This document shows, in pieces, positions 14,101 to 23,785 of a DNA stretch of 64,000 bases. The translations under genes and the position numbers were made by a program. The stretch covers positions 310,001 to 374,000 of the forward strand of contig JAHGAU010000013.1 in the NCBI GenBank assembly GCA_019925105.1, written 5' to 3'. The notes beneath the pieces are model-generated. The model was not told where the DNA came from, did not search any database, and was given only the letters and a program-made list of their open reading frames with translations. This stretch comes from Niebla homalea (Eukaryota; Ascomycota; Lecanoromycetes; Lecanorales; Ramalinaceae). The first letter of the stretch is position 1, and each line of letters starts with the position of its first letter.

Positions 14101-15690
14101 TAACGTTAATTATTTTATTTAAAGCCTTTATTACCCGCTTTATAAAACGGTCGATTTATTCCTTATTATTAAGCCGGAAACGCTCCGTTAATTAAGATAT
14201 TACTTTTATTATTTTTATTAATACCTCGGCTTCCTTAATTGTTTTTTATGTTTATTTAAACGGTAAGGACGGAATTATATTAATAAATTAATTTAAGGTT
14301 ATCTATATCAGGACGTAATCTGAACCGTATTTTAAATCTTTTCGGGGTCTATATATTATAACCGAATTAATAATACCTTCCGAGTTAAATATTAAGTTAA
14401 TCGTAATCTTAAGTTTACGGCTTTTTTATATAATAACCTTTTTTAGTATTAATAGCGTAAGGTTAAACCGTATAATAATTATTAATAACTCCTTAAATTC
14501 AATATAATTAATTGTATAACCATCCTCGTTTTATTAAATATAATAAAGATTAAAGTCCTTTATTAAGAGGTACTTACCGGATACGGTTATAATATCCTTA
14601 AGTAATAGGATTATAAAGGATCCCTTTTTATTAATTAATAACGGATTATACGTATTATAAATATTTAAAATATCCTTAATATCCCCTTTTATATAATCCG
14701 GAGTATATATAAGTTCCCTCCGTAATAAATAACGTTCTAGCTATCTATATTTAACCTTTTATTAATAAAAAGTATATTTATATTATTTCGTTACCTTTAA
14801 AAACCAAATAAAAACTATCTTCCGGGTTAATTAAAAAATAAATATATAGACTATATAACGGCTTTTATATCGCTATAATATTAATATCTTTTATTTCTTT
14901 AAATCCGAATATTAATATTATAACTTTAATTATTTCCCCGCGTATATTATATTATATTATTCTTAAAAACGTAAATATATTAAATATTAACGTCCGTCGG
15001 GCTTTTTTTATTAACTTTTATTTATATAAACGGTTTCTTTTTAAAATTAAGTATTATTTATTTTAATCTTTTTATTATAATAATAATCCCAGTCGGGCGG
15101 CCGGCTTTAAAGGTTAATATTATTATAAGCTTCCTCTTTTTCACGTTATTAATTATCGTACTTTACCCTTCCCTGTTTAATAAATTCTATTTACGTCTTA
15201 AGACCGTCTTTAATTATTTTACCGGTTTAAATTCATATAAGTTATAACGTTAAATTTTAACTATTATCTTAATTTCCTTACGTTAAATCTCCTTCGCTTT
15301 TATTATATACCGTAAGTTTTACGCCGAATAATTATTATTACCGTACGTTACGTATTTCAGTACGTTTTTCGTTAAGCTTTTTACCATTAAGCTAGCGTAT
15401 TTATACGTATTATACCCTTCGGTATATACCACGTATTTTATATTATTAAGGTACCTCGTAATAATATATCCGTACCCTTAATATTTAAAGTATTAATAAA
15501 TATCCGCTGCCCGGTCTTAAGGTTTTATTAACTTAAAAGACTTACCCTTTATTACCCCTTTATTAAAAATATCGTTATATATCCTTATTAACGTTACGCT
15601 TAAGATAACCGTAAAGTATTTCTTTATATAACTGAAGGCGTCTAGCCTTTTTATTATAGCGGGGAGGCTATAATTAACGATTTTTAACTT
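11160..15690 (-). pseudogene. LINE copy 2 ORF2 (endonuclease/reverse transcriptase) remnant
   Basis: On the minus strand the RT block IP(Q)GSPISPVLFLFFNG is nearly readable around 12,975-13,040, with the Gln codon turned into a stop. The FVDD box follows as FINDIHLLTYN at about 12,895-12,930. This order and spacing are those of a LINE RT of the fungal Tad clade. The upstream part (higher coordinates) should be the endonuclease and the downstream part the RNase H, but I infer these only from layout. Multiple stops make it non-functional. Confidence 0.75.
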
Positions 15691-15739
15691 AAAATAAAAA
15701 ACCGTATTTTTTTTTTTTTTTATTTATTTTAAGGTAACT

Positions 15740-16873
15740 TCCTTTTTTTCCCCCGTAAATTTTATTAAGTATATTCTGTTTACCGCGATAGTGAAGGATT
15801 ACCTTAATATCTTTACCGTCTTATACCCTTTTTTACCAGTTTATCCCTTTAACTTTTTTAGCTTTTTTTCGCCTTTAATAAGGCTATATTAAAGAGGATA
15901 TCCCCGCTTTATAGTTTACGTATTGTAATAATTTATTCTATTAATGGCTTTCCCGTTACCTTAAACGTCTTTATTAATTATAATAAATTCATTTTCGTTA
16001 TTATACTTTTTTCTTCTTTATTTAATAATTATATAATTATTATTCTCGCTTTCCTTAATGCCGTTGTTTTCTTTTTTATTTTTACCTTTTTTATTATTAA
16101 CGTTGGCGCCGCCTTCACGGCCTTTATTACCTAGTTTATCCCTGCTCCCTTCCTTAAAGCCTCCTTTATCGTTTCTTTATTTTATATATATTTTTTTTAT
16201 TTTTTCGTCTTTATTTACCGGCGTTTTTACTACCGCCTTTTAAGCTCCGCGTAACCTCTTTAACTCCCTTAAATTTTTCCCCGCTTTTACGTAAAAGTCT
16301 TTTACCCCCGTAATCCGATTTATAATATTGGCTAGGTTTTTAACGTAATATTTTTCTATATAATTATAAGGAGGCTTTTTAGCGTCCTTACCGCTTCCTC
16401 TTTTTTACTTCTCCCTTACGTATCTGGTAATTATTTCTTTTTATAACTTATTCTTATCCACTTAATATCTCCTTATTTTTACTTAACTTTCTCTTAATTT
16501 ATATATATTTAATAAAGCTTTTTACGCCTCCGTTTACCCTTTATCCGTCCCCGTATACCGTTTTCGTTCCCTCCGCCCTTTATTTATTACCCTTTATAAT
16601 AATATTTTTACGCGTTATACGCGTTTTTTTATATATATCTTATTAATTATAAGCTCCCTATTTAATTTAAGGCCGTTCTATCTCGTATTTATCGCGTTGT
16701 TTATACGACTTATTATTATTCCTATTAACTTAAGCCGTTTACCCTTTTTCCCCTTCTACCCTTATTATTATTCCGCTTCCGCTTATCGTATTTAAGGTAC
16801 TATCCTTATTATCACTTAAGCTATACACGCGTGCATCGTTTCTGACCTCTAGGGTCCCGTTATTCGTCGCCAT
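15740..16873 (-). pseudogene. LINE copy 2 ORF1 (gag-like) remnant
   Basis: The minus-strand frame starts at ATG 16,873 with MATNNGTLEVRNDARVYSLS and stays open for about 45 codons before a TAA that RIP could have made from a CAA. The same start (MATNKGTLEVQND) is found in copy 1 at 18,034. Repetition of a coherent N-terminus in two copies supports a real ORF1. No zinc knuckle was traced through the damaged 3' half. Confidence 0.65.
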
Positions 16874-16913
16874 CTCCTCTAATTATAAATTTTTTTATTT
16901 CTCTTTAAAATAT

Positions 16914-18034
16914 AATAAATATATTTTATTTATTATAACGGTAAACGATTACCTTACAATTTTAATTAATTTATATTTTCCCTTATTAATTTAAATTTTA
17001 GATTTTTTTAAGTTTTCCTTTATTTTTAAAAATATTATATTAAGGAGAATATCCTTATTTTATAGTTTATATATTATAATAATTTATTTTATTAATGGTT
17101 TTATTATTACCTTAAAAGCCTTTATTAATTATAATAAGTTTATTTTTATTACCGTATTCTTTTCTTTATTATTAAATAAGCGGATTATTATTATTTTTAT
17201 TTTTTTTAATATAGCCGTTTTTTTTTCCGTTATCCTTTTATTCTTTACCGTAAATATCCTTTTTATTACCTTTATCGTTTAATTTTCTTTTATTTAAGGG
17301 GTTACCGCCTTTATACTTTTATCTTATATATTTAATTTTAAACCGCTGTTTTTACCTTTTATTAATACCTTCGTTCCCGCCCTTTAAAAGTTCCGTAAGC
17401 GTTCTGCCTCCCTTAATTTTACTTTTATTTTTATATAAAAGTCCTTTATGTTTTTTAATTTAATCTATAATATTAATTAAGTCTTTAATATAATATTTTT
17501 TTACTTTATCGTAAGGAGTCCTTTTAAAGCTTTTATTATTTCTTTTACCGTTTTTTTACTTTTTTTTATTAAGCAATATATTATCTCCGCTTTTTATTTT
17601 TAATCCTTTAAGGTCCTATTTTTTTTATTAATTTTATTTCCCTTTTATATATTTTTAATAATACTTTTATTATAGTCTTTCTATTTTTTCCTTCCGTTTA
17701 TATCCTTCGTTATTAATATTATACTGGCCTTTTTACCCCCTTATTTACTTATTACCTCCGTATTATTATTACGTATTTTACGTGCTTTAATACGCGTATT
17801 CTATTAACCTTAATTTTTTTACTTATTTTAAACGTTATTTAACTTATTATTATTATATTACCTATATACGTTATTACTATTTCTATTAATATAGGTTATT
17901 TATCCGTTTATTACCTTATTCTTAACCATTATATTACTTCTACTTATTATACTTAATATACTCCCCTCACTATCGTTAAAGCCATGTATATACGTATCGT
18001 TTTGGACCTCTAGGGTCCCTTTGTTCGTCGCCAT
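16914..18034 (-). pseudogene. LINE copy 1 ORF1 (gag-like) remnant
   Basis: This is the 5' part of copy 1. Translation from ATG 18,034 gives MATNKGTLEVQND, matching copy 2. The stretch lines up with 15,750-16,873 at a constant offset of about 1,150 bases. The join at 16,914 continues copy 1 sequence last seen at 11,098-11,110. It is heavily RIP-mutated, with many stops. Confidence 0.65.
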
Positions 18035-18058
18035 CTCTCAGGTTAAATAAATTAATAT

Positions 18059-18672
18059 ATTTATTAATAACTTCTTAATAAGTTTATATTTTTTTAGGTC
18101 GTTATCCGTTTAAATTTAACTTTTTTAATTTTAAAATTAAGTTAATTTTATAATAATCCCGTTATTTAATATTAAAACTATTTAATACGGATACTTAAAT
18201 ACTTTATAAATACCGTATTTATTAATAATAAAAATAATAAAAGGTTATTATATAATTTTATAATATTAAATACCAATATAATATATATATAATATACTCG
18301 GAAATAACGTACCGTTATTATTTTTACCGTAAAAGTTAAGTATATAGTTCTTTCTAAAGGATATAAGGTAAATATTTAATTTATAAAATAGATTAATAAA
18401 ACCGGATTTTTTAAAGATTACGGGTTTATTATTCTATTTAATAATAATAACGGTAATATTTCCCTTATTAAGAACCTGGAGAATTATTCGCGGATTAAGT
18501 ATATTAACGTTTAATATTACTTTATTTAAAAAAAAAGGTAAAAAAAGGCTTTATCTTAATAAAGTATATTAATATTAAGGATTAATTTATAAATATTATA
18601 ATAAAGCTTTTATTAAAATAACCCTTTAAAATAAATCGATTAAAACTCGGATTATATTTAATAAGTTAATAG
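18059..18672 (+). pseudogene. Copia RT connection and RNase H, 3' portion
   Basis: The copia frame resumes in phase directly after the right copy of the 15 bp target site (18,044-18,058). Recognisable blocks are a decayed 'TRPDL.F..S.LS.F..NP' near 18,100-18,150, EYIVLSKG near 18,340, the RNase H end (LIKNLENYSRIKYINV) near 18,460-18,520, then KKGFI.IKYI-IKD after a one-base slip in an A-run, ending near 18,670. All match the order seen in copia polyproteins. Stops and Asp-to-Asn changes show it is dead. Confidence 0.78.
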
Positions 18673-18689
18673 CAGTATTACCGTTATAA

Positions 18690-19205
18690 ATTTATTATAA
18701 CTTTAAAGAGGGAATAATATACGGGGTATTCCGCGGTTATTTTAATAGCCTTTGCATTAAAAACCCTATCGTATAAAGGCTTATTAAATGGCCTTTTATT
18801 AACGGTATTATAAGTATACCGGTATATAAGGTACGGTGAGTATACGGTTATTAAATGGTCCTTAGGATGGATACAAATACGGTCGTTGTTACAGTGTAAT
18901 TAGATAAGCATAGTGGTAGACTCAATACAAGTGATTCGGCTTACTCACCCTTCCCCCTGCACACTGCACCCATTTGCGCATATTGCATCAAGCTTGTCAA
19001 ACCACGTGCCGTCGCATTTACGGGTAAGGCTGATGAACGTATTTTAATACACCTCAGCGGTCGCGTCGCAATCTCGTGGAATTTTGAAAAAGCGTGTGCA
19101 ACAATTTCCCAGCACTCTCGGATGCGGCGAAAGGTCTCCTTGATTCACCAAGCCTTTTCAACCACAGATCCAGAGCTTCTGATAGTTAGGTAAACTATCG
19201 GTTCA
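18690..19205. other. Heterochromatin edge and swd3 upstream region
   Basis: From about 18,690 to 18,860 the DNA is still AT-rich with partial RIP and may contain the remains of a copia 3' LTR. From about 18,880 CpA/TpG are abundant again and base composition is normal. The remaining 350 bases must carry the promoter and 5'UTR of the swd3 gene. I see no clear TATA box. Confidence 0.6.
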
Positions 19206-20788
19206 ATGGAGCCACGAGCCACCCGTGCCTCCAAGCGCCGTCGACTCGGTCAGGCGCAACCTTCTCCAAAATCCAGCCGCTCTCCCTCTCCAGATGAGCT
19301 GGCCAGCGGCACTCCGACTCCCCCAATGGTACCCAGGAACGGCTCTACCCCCTCGCTCGTCCCGCAGAACGAGCCCTCCCGTCCGAGCTATTCTCCCGTT
19401 TCAGAGACCTCGCTTGACGAGCTTGACCACACCGCCGAACAGCATACCTTCTTCCGCAACGGTGAGCCATACCGGGGCTCCATCAATGGGAGATCGCATC
19501 TGCCAAGCCAAATCGATGAGAGACGATTACGGCCGCCAAGTCCCAAAACGCCCGAGTATTCGCGCATCAGCACGCCCGTCGCGAGCCCGCTTCCGCAAAG
19601 GAAGTTGAAGGAAGCAAGCTTCCCGAAGTATAGGTGCAAGCAAACGTTGACTGGACACCGGAAAGGTGTTGCGGCTGTGAGATACAGCCCCCGGGGGCTA
19701 TCCGTCGCCACCTGTTGTACGTCTAATAGGCTCCGATAATCACGGAGCACCCCTCAAGCTAACTCGTCCGTCATGTCACAGCGGCTGATTCTACGATAAG
19801 GATTTGGGATGTCGACTCGGGCAAATGCTTGCAGATATTGGAAGGGCACTTAGCCGGCGTTTCCACCATTGCTTGGTCACCCGACAGCGAGACGATTGCT
19901 TCAGGATCAGACGATAAATCTATCCGCCTGTGGAATATTGCCACTGTAAGCCTGCCCAACATCACTTGGTTGACGCCGCCTTGGTGCCGTCCAACTACTA
20001 ACCGTTTTGCAAAGGGCAAAGCTTACCCGCATCCCCTTCTCGGTCACCATCATTATATCTACACTCTAGCATTCTCCCCCAAGGGTAATGTTCTCGTTTC
20101 TGGCTCTTATGACGAGGCTGTGATTCTGTGGGATGTCCGCACGCGCCAGAAATTGAAGACACTGCCTGCTCACAGTGACCCTGTTGGTGGAGTGGACTTT
20201 GTACGGGACGGCACGTTGATTGTCAGTTGCGCAGGTGATGGATTGATTAGGATCTGGGACACGAGTACGGGCCAATGCTTGCGGACGCTGGTGCATGAGG
20301 ACAATGCACCAGTGACCGCGGTACGGTTCTCGCCAAATGGCAAATTCGTGCTAGCCTGGACACTAGACGCTTGCGTTAGGCTCTGGAATTACGTGGAGGG
20401 AAGATGTGTCAAGACGTATCAGGGCCACAGCAATTGCAAGTACAGTCTCAGTGGCGCCTTTGGCACTTACGGAGGAGAGGATGATTCAACACCTAGAAAG
20501 GCCTTCGTGATCTCTGGCAGTGAGGATGGACGCTTACTGTGCTGGGACGTTGTAAGCAAGGAGATACTGACAAACCTGGAGGGGCATGCAGGTCCGGTCT
20601 TAGGAGTTGATACACGAGAAGACGGTCTCGTAGTTAGCTGTGGTGTCGACCGAACAGTGAGAATTTGGGGAAAAGGGCCAAACATCGAGCACACGGTAGA
20701 CGACGGTGCTCCAAATGACAGCATTGGGCTAGTAATGGCAGATGATAGTCACAATGAGTCCAAGGACGGCGACGTGAGCATGATGTGA
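19206..20788 (+). CDS. swd3: WD40 subunit of COMPASS, Swd3/WDR5-like
   Basis: This is a WD40 beta-propeller protein of the Swd3/WDR5 family, a scaffold of the COMPASS/Set1 histone H3K4 methyltransferase. Three exons: 19,206-19,716, 19,782-19,945 and 20,015-20,788, giving 482 aa. Intron 1 (65 nt) has donor GTACGT and intron 2 (69 nt) GTAAGC with branch ACTAAC. The N-terminal 140 residues are Ser/Pro-rich and basic and look disordered. WD repeats follow, with typical TGHRKGV, SADSTIRIWDV, GSDDKSIRLWNI, GSYDEAVILWDV, AGDGLIRIWDT and GSEDGRLLCWDV strands. The first join restores SVATCSADSTIRIWDV, which fits the family well. The 69-nt second intron has no in-frame stop, so its retention would insert 23 residues. 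The family call rests on repeat pattern; another nuclear WD40 protein is possible. Confidence 0.82.
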
Positions 20789-21089
20789 ATACAACTCAAG
20801 AGTCTTCAAGGGCACCGTGCGTGCATAGTTGCAATGTTCAATTGGTTGCTATCTATCTATGTCAGAGTGATGGATTGTACAAACAACCATGCAAGATTTT
20901 TCATTCATTAGCCGGTCGAATATGCACATAGAAATCAACGTCTCAAGAAAAGAATTTCGCTTCCGGGGCTTTCCCACCATTTCATCAACCCAGGCGATCC
21001 AAGTCCCCAAGATAATAAGGATGAACAGCCAAGTTACACAACGGTCAACCCCTGGCCTCATCTTGCCCCCCTGTCTGGCCCATGGCCGA
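20789..21089. other. Convergent 3' region of swd3 and the GH128 gene
   Basis: About 300 bases between two convergent stop codons. They should hold both 3'UTRs and poly(A) sites. A short antisense frame here shows no family features. Confidence 0.6.
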
Positions 21090-22604
21090 CTACGTCGCCA
21101 TGAATGCAGACTTCATCGACGGTGTGCTTGCCATCTTGTCCATGTTGTAGGCGTGCCGATTAACCGCGCTTCCGTCGAGCCAGGTCATAAGGTCTTCCAT
21201 ATCGCTTGAAGATAGTGGCGAATTCAGAGCCCACTCTGTCATCCACAGCTCCGGGATGGAATGCTTTTCCTGAATGGCTTGGAACGTGGCTACGACGCCT
21301 TTCAACTCTTCGAGGCTGTTGCCATACCAATGGAAACCAGCAGCATCTGGTTTGGTAGTGGCCTGGCCTAGGAAGGAATCGAGGAATTGACTTGCGTCGT
21401 TGCTGACGGCAGGGCTGACAATCTTTTGGCCGTTGGCTTTATTATCCTTCATGTATTGTTCATAATAGCTGACAGTCTGTTCAACAGTGTAAGGACCGCA
21501 GCCGCCGGCGCTCTGGGGCTGGTTGGGCTCATTGAATGCCATGACCCAGGTCGCGCCCTTCCCAGAGTTCTCCGCCCAAAGATCCGTGTGCGGCGATGTC
21601 GGGCCCCAAAGTTGAGGCACATAGTCCAGGTTCAAACTAGCCTGATAATGTCCGGAGCTCGGTGTTGGTGAGGAATCCCAATCGCAGAACCAACCCAGCT
21701 CGGATGTGTCAACACCTTGGGGAATAGTGGAAAAGATCATGCCCTTGGCCTTGACGTTGTCCGAAGAAGGTTGTTTTGAAGGACTGGCGGATGGTGCAGT
21801 CGAGCTCGTCTGCGAGGTAGGTGGGGAAAGGCTCGTCTGGGATGGAAAGGTAGGGGTGGTGGAGGATGAAGGGGCCGCATTTGCCGGTTGGACGTGCTTA
21901 TCCTCAACCGCAGGTGCAGCCTCTGCTTGGGACTTTGTCGAAGCTGCAGCGACGGCAGGCTTGGCCGACGATGTCGGTGAGGATACGGGGGAAGAGGAGG
22001 GCGAGGAGATGGGTGAGAGCGGCGGTGAGGATACAGGCGAGGATGCCGGCGAGGCCGCGGGCAGATATGGAACTCCACTAGTGTTCTCCTTCACGATGTT
22101 CTGCGAGGTGGGTACGGCTGAGCTCGATGTTTGGCTGCCCACAGCTGGAACAGTGACGGTGACTGTGTTTGCAGACGTAACCGTCACTGTTGCTGGCCCA
22201 CAAACGCCACTGCTCCCCGATCCTGCCGGAGAACCCGATTGGGGCGAATTTGGTTGCGATTGACCAGATCCCCCAGGACCACCGACGAGACTGGTCTGCG
22301 GGAGGGGCACGATAGTAATAATTGAGGAGATGGTGACTGGGCCAGAGCCACCAGAGCCCGCACCGGAAGCTGTAGCGGTAGCAGCGCCAGATGTCTTATT
22401 TGCGGCAGGAAAGGGAGCGGTCGAACCAGCAGTCCCATATGTGTATCCACTAGGCGGACCACCATGAATGCCAGAAGGTTTTATGTCATTGAAAAGCCCT
22501 CCAGGCACTCGCTTGTGGTGGAGCTTCTCATGTTGGTTGGGTCTAGCCAGCACTGCGGCGGAGAGCGAAAGCGACAACAAAAGGACGGTGTTGAAGAGGA
22601 CCAT
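21090..22604 (-). CDS. GH128 glucan hydrolase, Asl1-like, secreted or wall-bound
   Basis: Single-exon gene, 504 aa, starting at ATG 22,604. Residues 1-20 form a signal peptide (MVLFNTVLLLSLSLSAAVLA), followed by a dibasic-rich propeptide-like stretch. Residues 30-285 are Ser/Thr/Pro/Ala-rich with repeated SPVSSP-like units, likely O-mannosylated. Residues 290-504 match the Asl1/GH128 catalytic domain (beta-1,3-glucan hydrolases). FNEPNQPQ (Glu359) and WMTEWALN (Glu457) carry the two catalytic Glu expected for this TIM-barrel family. No GPI signal is seen at the C-terminus. The C-terminal 20 residues look less typical of the family than the rest. A role in fungal wall remodelling or in attack on glucans is inferred. 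The next gene upstream is on the same strand, 1.2 kb away. Confidence 0.85.
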   Translation of the reverse strand: MVLFNTVLLLSLSLSAAVLARPNQHEKLHHKRVPGGLFNDIKPSGIHGGPPSGYTYGTAGSTAPFPAANKTSGAATATASGAGSGGSGPVTISSIITIVPLPQTSLVGGPGGSGQSQPNSPQSGSPAGSGSSGVCGPATVTVTSANTVTVTVPAVGSQTSSSAVPTSQNIVKENTSGVPYLPAASPASSPVSSPPLSPISSPSSSPVSSPTSSAKPAVAAASTKSQAEAAPAVEDKHVQPANAAPSSSTTPTFPSQTSLSPPTSQTSSTAPSASPSKQPSSDNVKAKGMIFSTIPQGVDTSELGWFCDWDSSPTPSSGHYQASLNLDYVPQLWGPTSPHTDLWAENSGKGATWVMAFNEPNQPQSAGGCGPYTVEQTVSYYEQYMKDNKANGQKIVSPAVSNDASQFLDSFLGQATTKPDAAGFHWYGNSLEELKGVVATFQAIQEKHSIPELWMTEWALNSPLSSSDMEDLMTWLDGSAVNRHAYNMDKMASTPSMKSAFMAT

Positions 22605-23785
22605 GTTGGTTAATATTACAGAGACGCGATAGAGCGCCTGTAAAGAGTATGTATGTCTATGCGGATGTCTTTGCTAATGCAGCTGGCAGTGATTCGAGTG
22701 CTGTTGTTGATCGATCTCTCCGAAAGAGCTGTGCTGTGTTTCTAAGCCGACCGGGGCTTTCGCTTGTAATTGCTGTCTAGAGTGACGGAGTCGTGGTCTG
22801 ATAGACCAAATGAACGGAACGAGCGAGTGCTCTTGGGGATAGTAACGAGTGACGAAGCTGATGCTGATGCTGAAGCGATGGAAGAAGAGGAGCAGGAAGA
22901 GGAGGAGGAGAGGGGACGGGCGTGGGAAAAGACGAAATAATATTACCTTAGAACTAGGGTGCTTTAAGATTTAGGGGCCAAGCGCAGGAGTGCTGCGGCA
23001 GCAATAGCAATACGACTAGCAGACTAGCAATTGATCTGTAATTTCGGGAAGCACCCGTAGACCGCCCTTGGTTACTTGGTAGCACTCCGTAAGTGCGTAG
23101 AACAGGCTGCCGCTGCACAGATGATCCATACAGAGCGTGTAGATTATCTTATTCAGCTGTTGGCGCCGAATGAGGGCGAGACGCCTCGTCAGATGGGATC
23201 ATGGGATACAGGGGCACGCCAATCAGCGATTGGTCTGCCCTAGTGCCCTTTTCGTACCTGGAACTACTCGTAACTCGTCACCGCTGCGCAATCTCTAAAT
23301 CAACTAATAGAAAAACAAATTAATACTCCGGATGTTGTAGACGCATCTTCAGGCCCATCATTGGTCGACCTTGGCAGTTGGCACGGGCAATTCGCTGTTT
23401 CAGGATTTGGTGTTAATCTGTACGAAGCAAAGACCTATCTACTGTTGTTCCAATAATGGAGACATTTTGGGCCCTTTGTTCAGTCAAAAGGGATCAAGTT
23501 CCTCGTCTTGATGGATGTGACCAGCTGAAACGCAGCGCCTGCCTTGCCGTCTGCGAAGTCTGCTTCAGACGGACGACGTGGTATATTCGAATGACTACTT
23601 CACATTATTGTGATCCTTCAGGGTGCGCTTCATCGGTCTTGTTGATGACTTATCCGATCTAAAAGACGGCGAATAGTCAGTTGTAGACACACCGCTCAGG
23701 ATACTGGCTCTAACTCGTTGAGAGGTAGGCTTGTCATCAAGGTCATCAACATCCCTAATTGCGAAAAGAAGCCTCATTTGGCGTC
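22605..23785. other. Long upstream region of the GH128 gene
   Basis: About 1.2 kb without a supportable gene, between the GH128 start and the 3' end of the RED-like gene. It contains a purine-rich GA tract near 22,870-22,925, on the plus strand as written, i.e. a CT-rich tract in the direction of GH128 transcription, as is common in fungal promoters. Short frames inside it have no recognisable features. Confidence 0.5.

Larger units (their letters stand above)
11111..16901 (-). mobile_element. Tad-type LINE copy 2, full-length nested insertion
   Basis: This is a second copy of the same LINE, inserted in the same orientation into copy 1 near its ORF1/ORF2 boundary. The 3' tail (TTGA)n starts at 11,111 and ORF1 starts at ATG 16,873. 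The 12-mer TCTTTAAAATAT at 11,099-11,110 and 16,902-16,913 is a plausible target-site duplication. Copy 1 sequence on either side aligns continuously with the intact ORF1/ORF2 junction of copy 2 (around 15,740-15,810), which supports nesting rather than tandem arrangement. It keeps visibly more G and C than copy 1, consistent with a younger age or less RIP. Confidence 0.83.
6510..18043 (-). mobile_element. Tad-type LINE copy 1, split by LINE copy 2
   Basis: This is a non-LTR retrotransposon on the minus strand. Its 3' end at 6,510 has the tandem (TTGA)n tail, which reads (TCAA)n in the element's sense direction. ORF2 occupies 6,560-11,050. The 5' part, with ORF1 starting at ATG 18,034, resumes at 16,914-18,043. 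The two halves are separated by a second, complete copy of the same element. Without that copy the length is about 5.73 kb, matching copy 2 (5.79 kb). The element is flanked by the 15-mer TAAATAAATTAATAT at 6,495-6,509 and 18,044-18,058, which is a plausible target-site duplication within copia. It is heavily RIP-mutated. Confidence 0.8.
4305..18690 (+). mobile_element. Ty1/copia-type retrotransposon, RIP-inactivated and interrupted
   Basis: Copia pol can be read on the + strand despite many stops. Integrase is at about 4,310-4,990, with a degenerate DNG..EF block followed by NGV.ERFN at about 4,600. Reverse transcriptase is at about 5,700-6,480, with a LLKGLY.LKQ-like block near 6,085 and a YVDD box decayed to YIND/YINN near 6,225. 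The frame stops at 6,509, where a LINE begins, and resumes at 18,059 with the rest of the RT connection and the RNase H end: an EYIVLSK-like block near 18,340, then LIKN.E..SRIKYINV near 18,460-18,520, then an IKYI-IKD block. There is one single-base slip in an A-run near 18,530. The gag/protease part and both LTRs are not resolved. Confidence 0.8.

Noticed and set aside
16058..16243. 61-codon plus-strand frame in the LINE ORF1 region
   Set aside because: It is antisense to the LINE, low in complexity (Leu/Phe/Ser/Pro runs), and typical of a chance frame in pyrimidine-rich DNA.
6510..18043. Two LINE copies plus a fragment in tandem
   Set aside because: The third fragment is exactly the 5' part missing from the first copy, the edges align continuously with the intact copy, and both junctions carry matching short duplications, so nesting explains the layout better.
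1..18860. AT-rich block as a mitochondrial DNA insertion or simple centromeric satellite
   Set aside because: CpG is retained while CpA/TpG is lost, no mitochondrial genes are seen, and copia and LINE proteins can be read through the damage.
20849..21209. Short frames in the swd3-GH128 3' region
   Set aside because: They overlap GH128 or the 3'UTRs, have no motifs and no splice support.
21706..22263. 185-codon frame antisense to the GH128 gene
   Set aside because: It mirrors the Ser/Pro/Thr-rich linker on the other strand (giving Gly/Glu/Val-rich text), a common artefact of biased codon composition.
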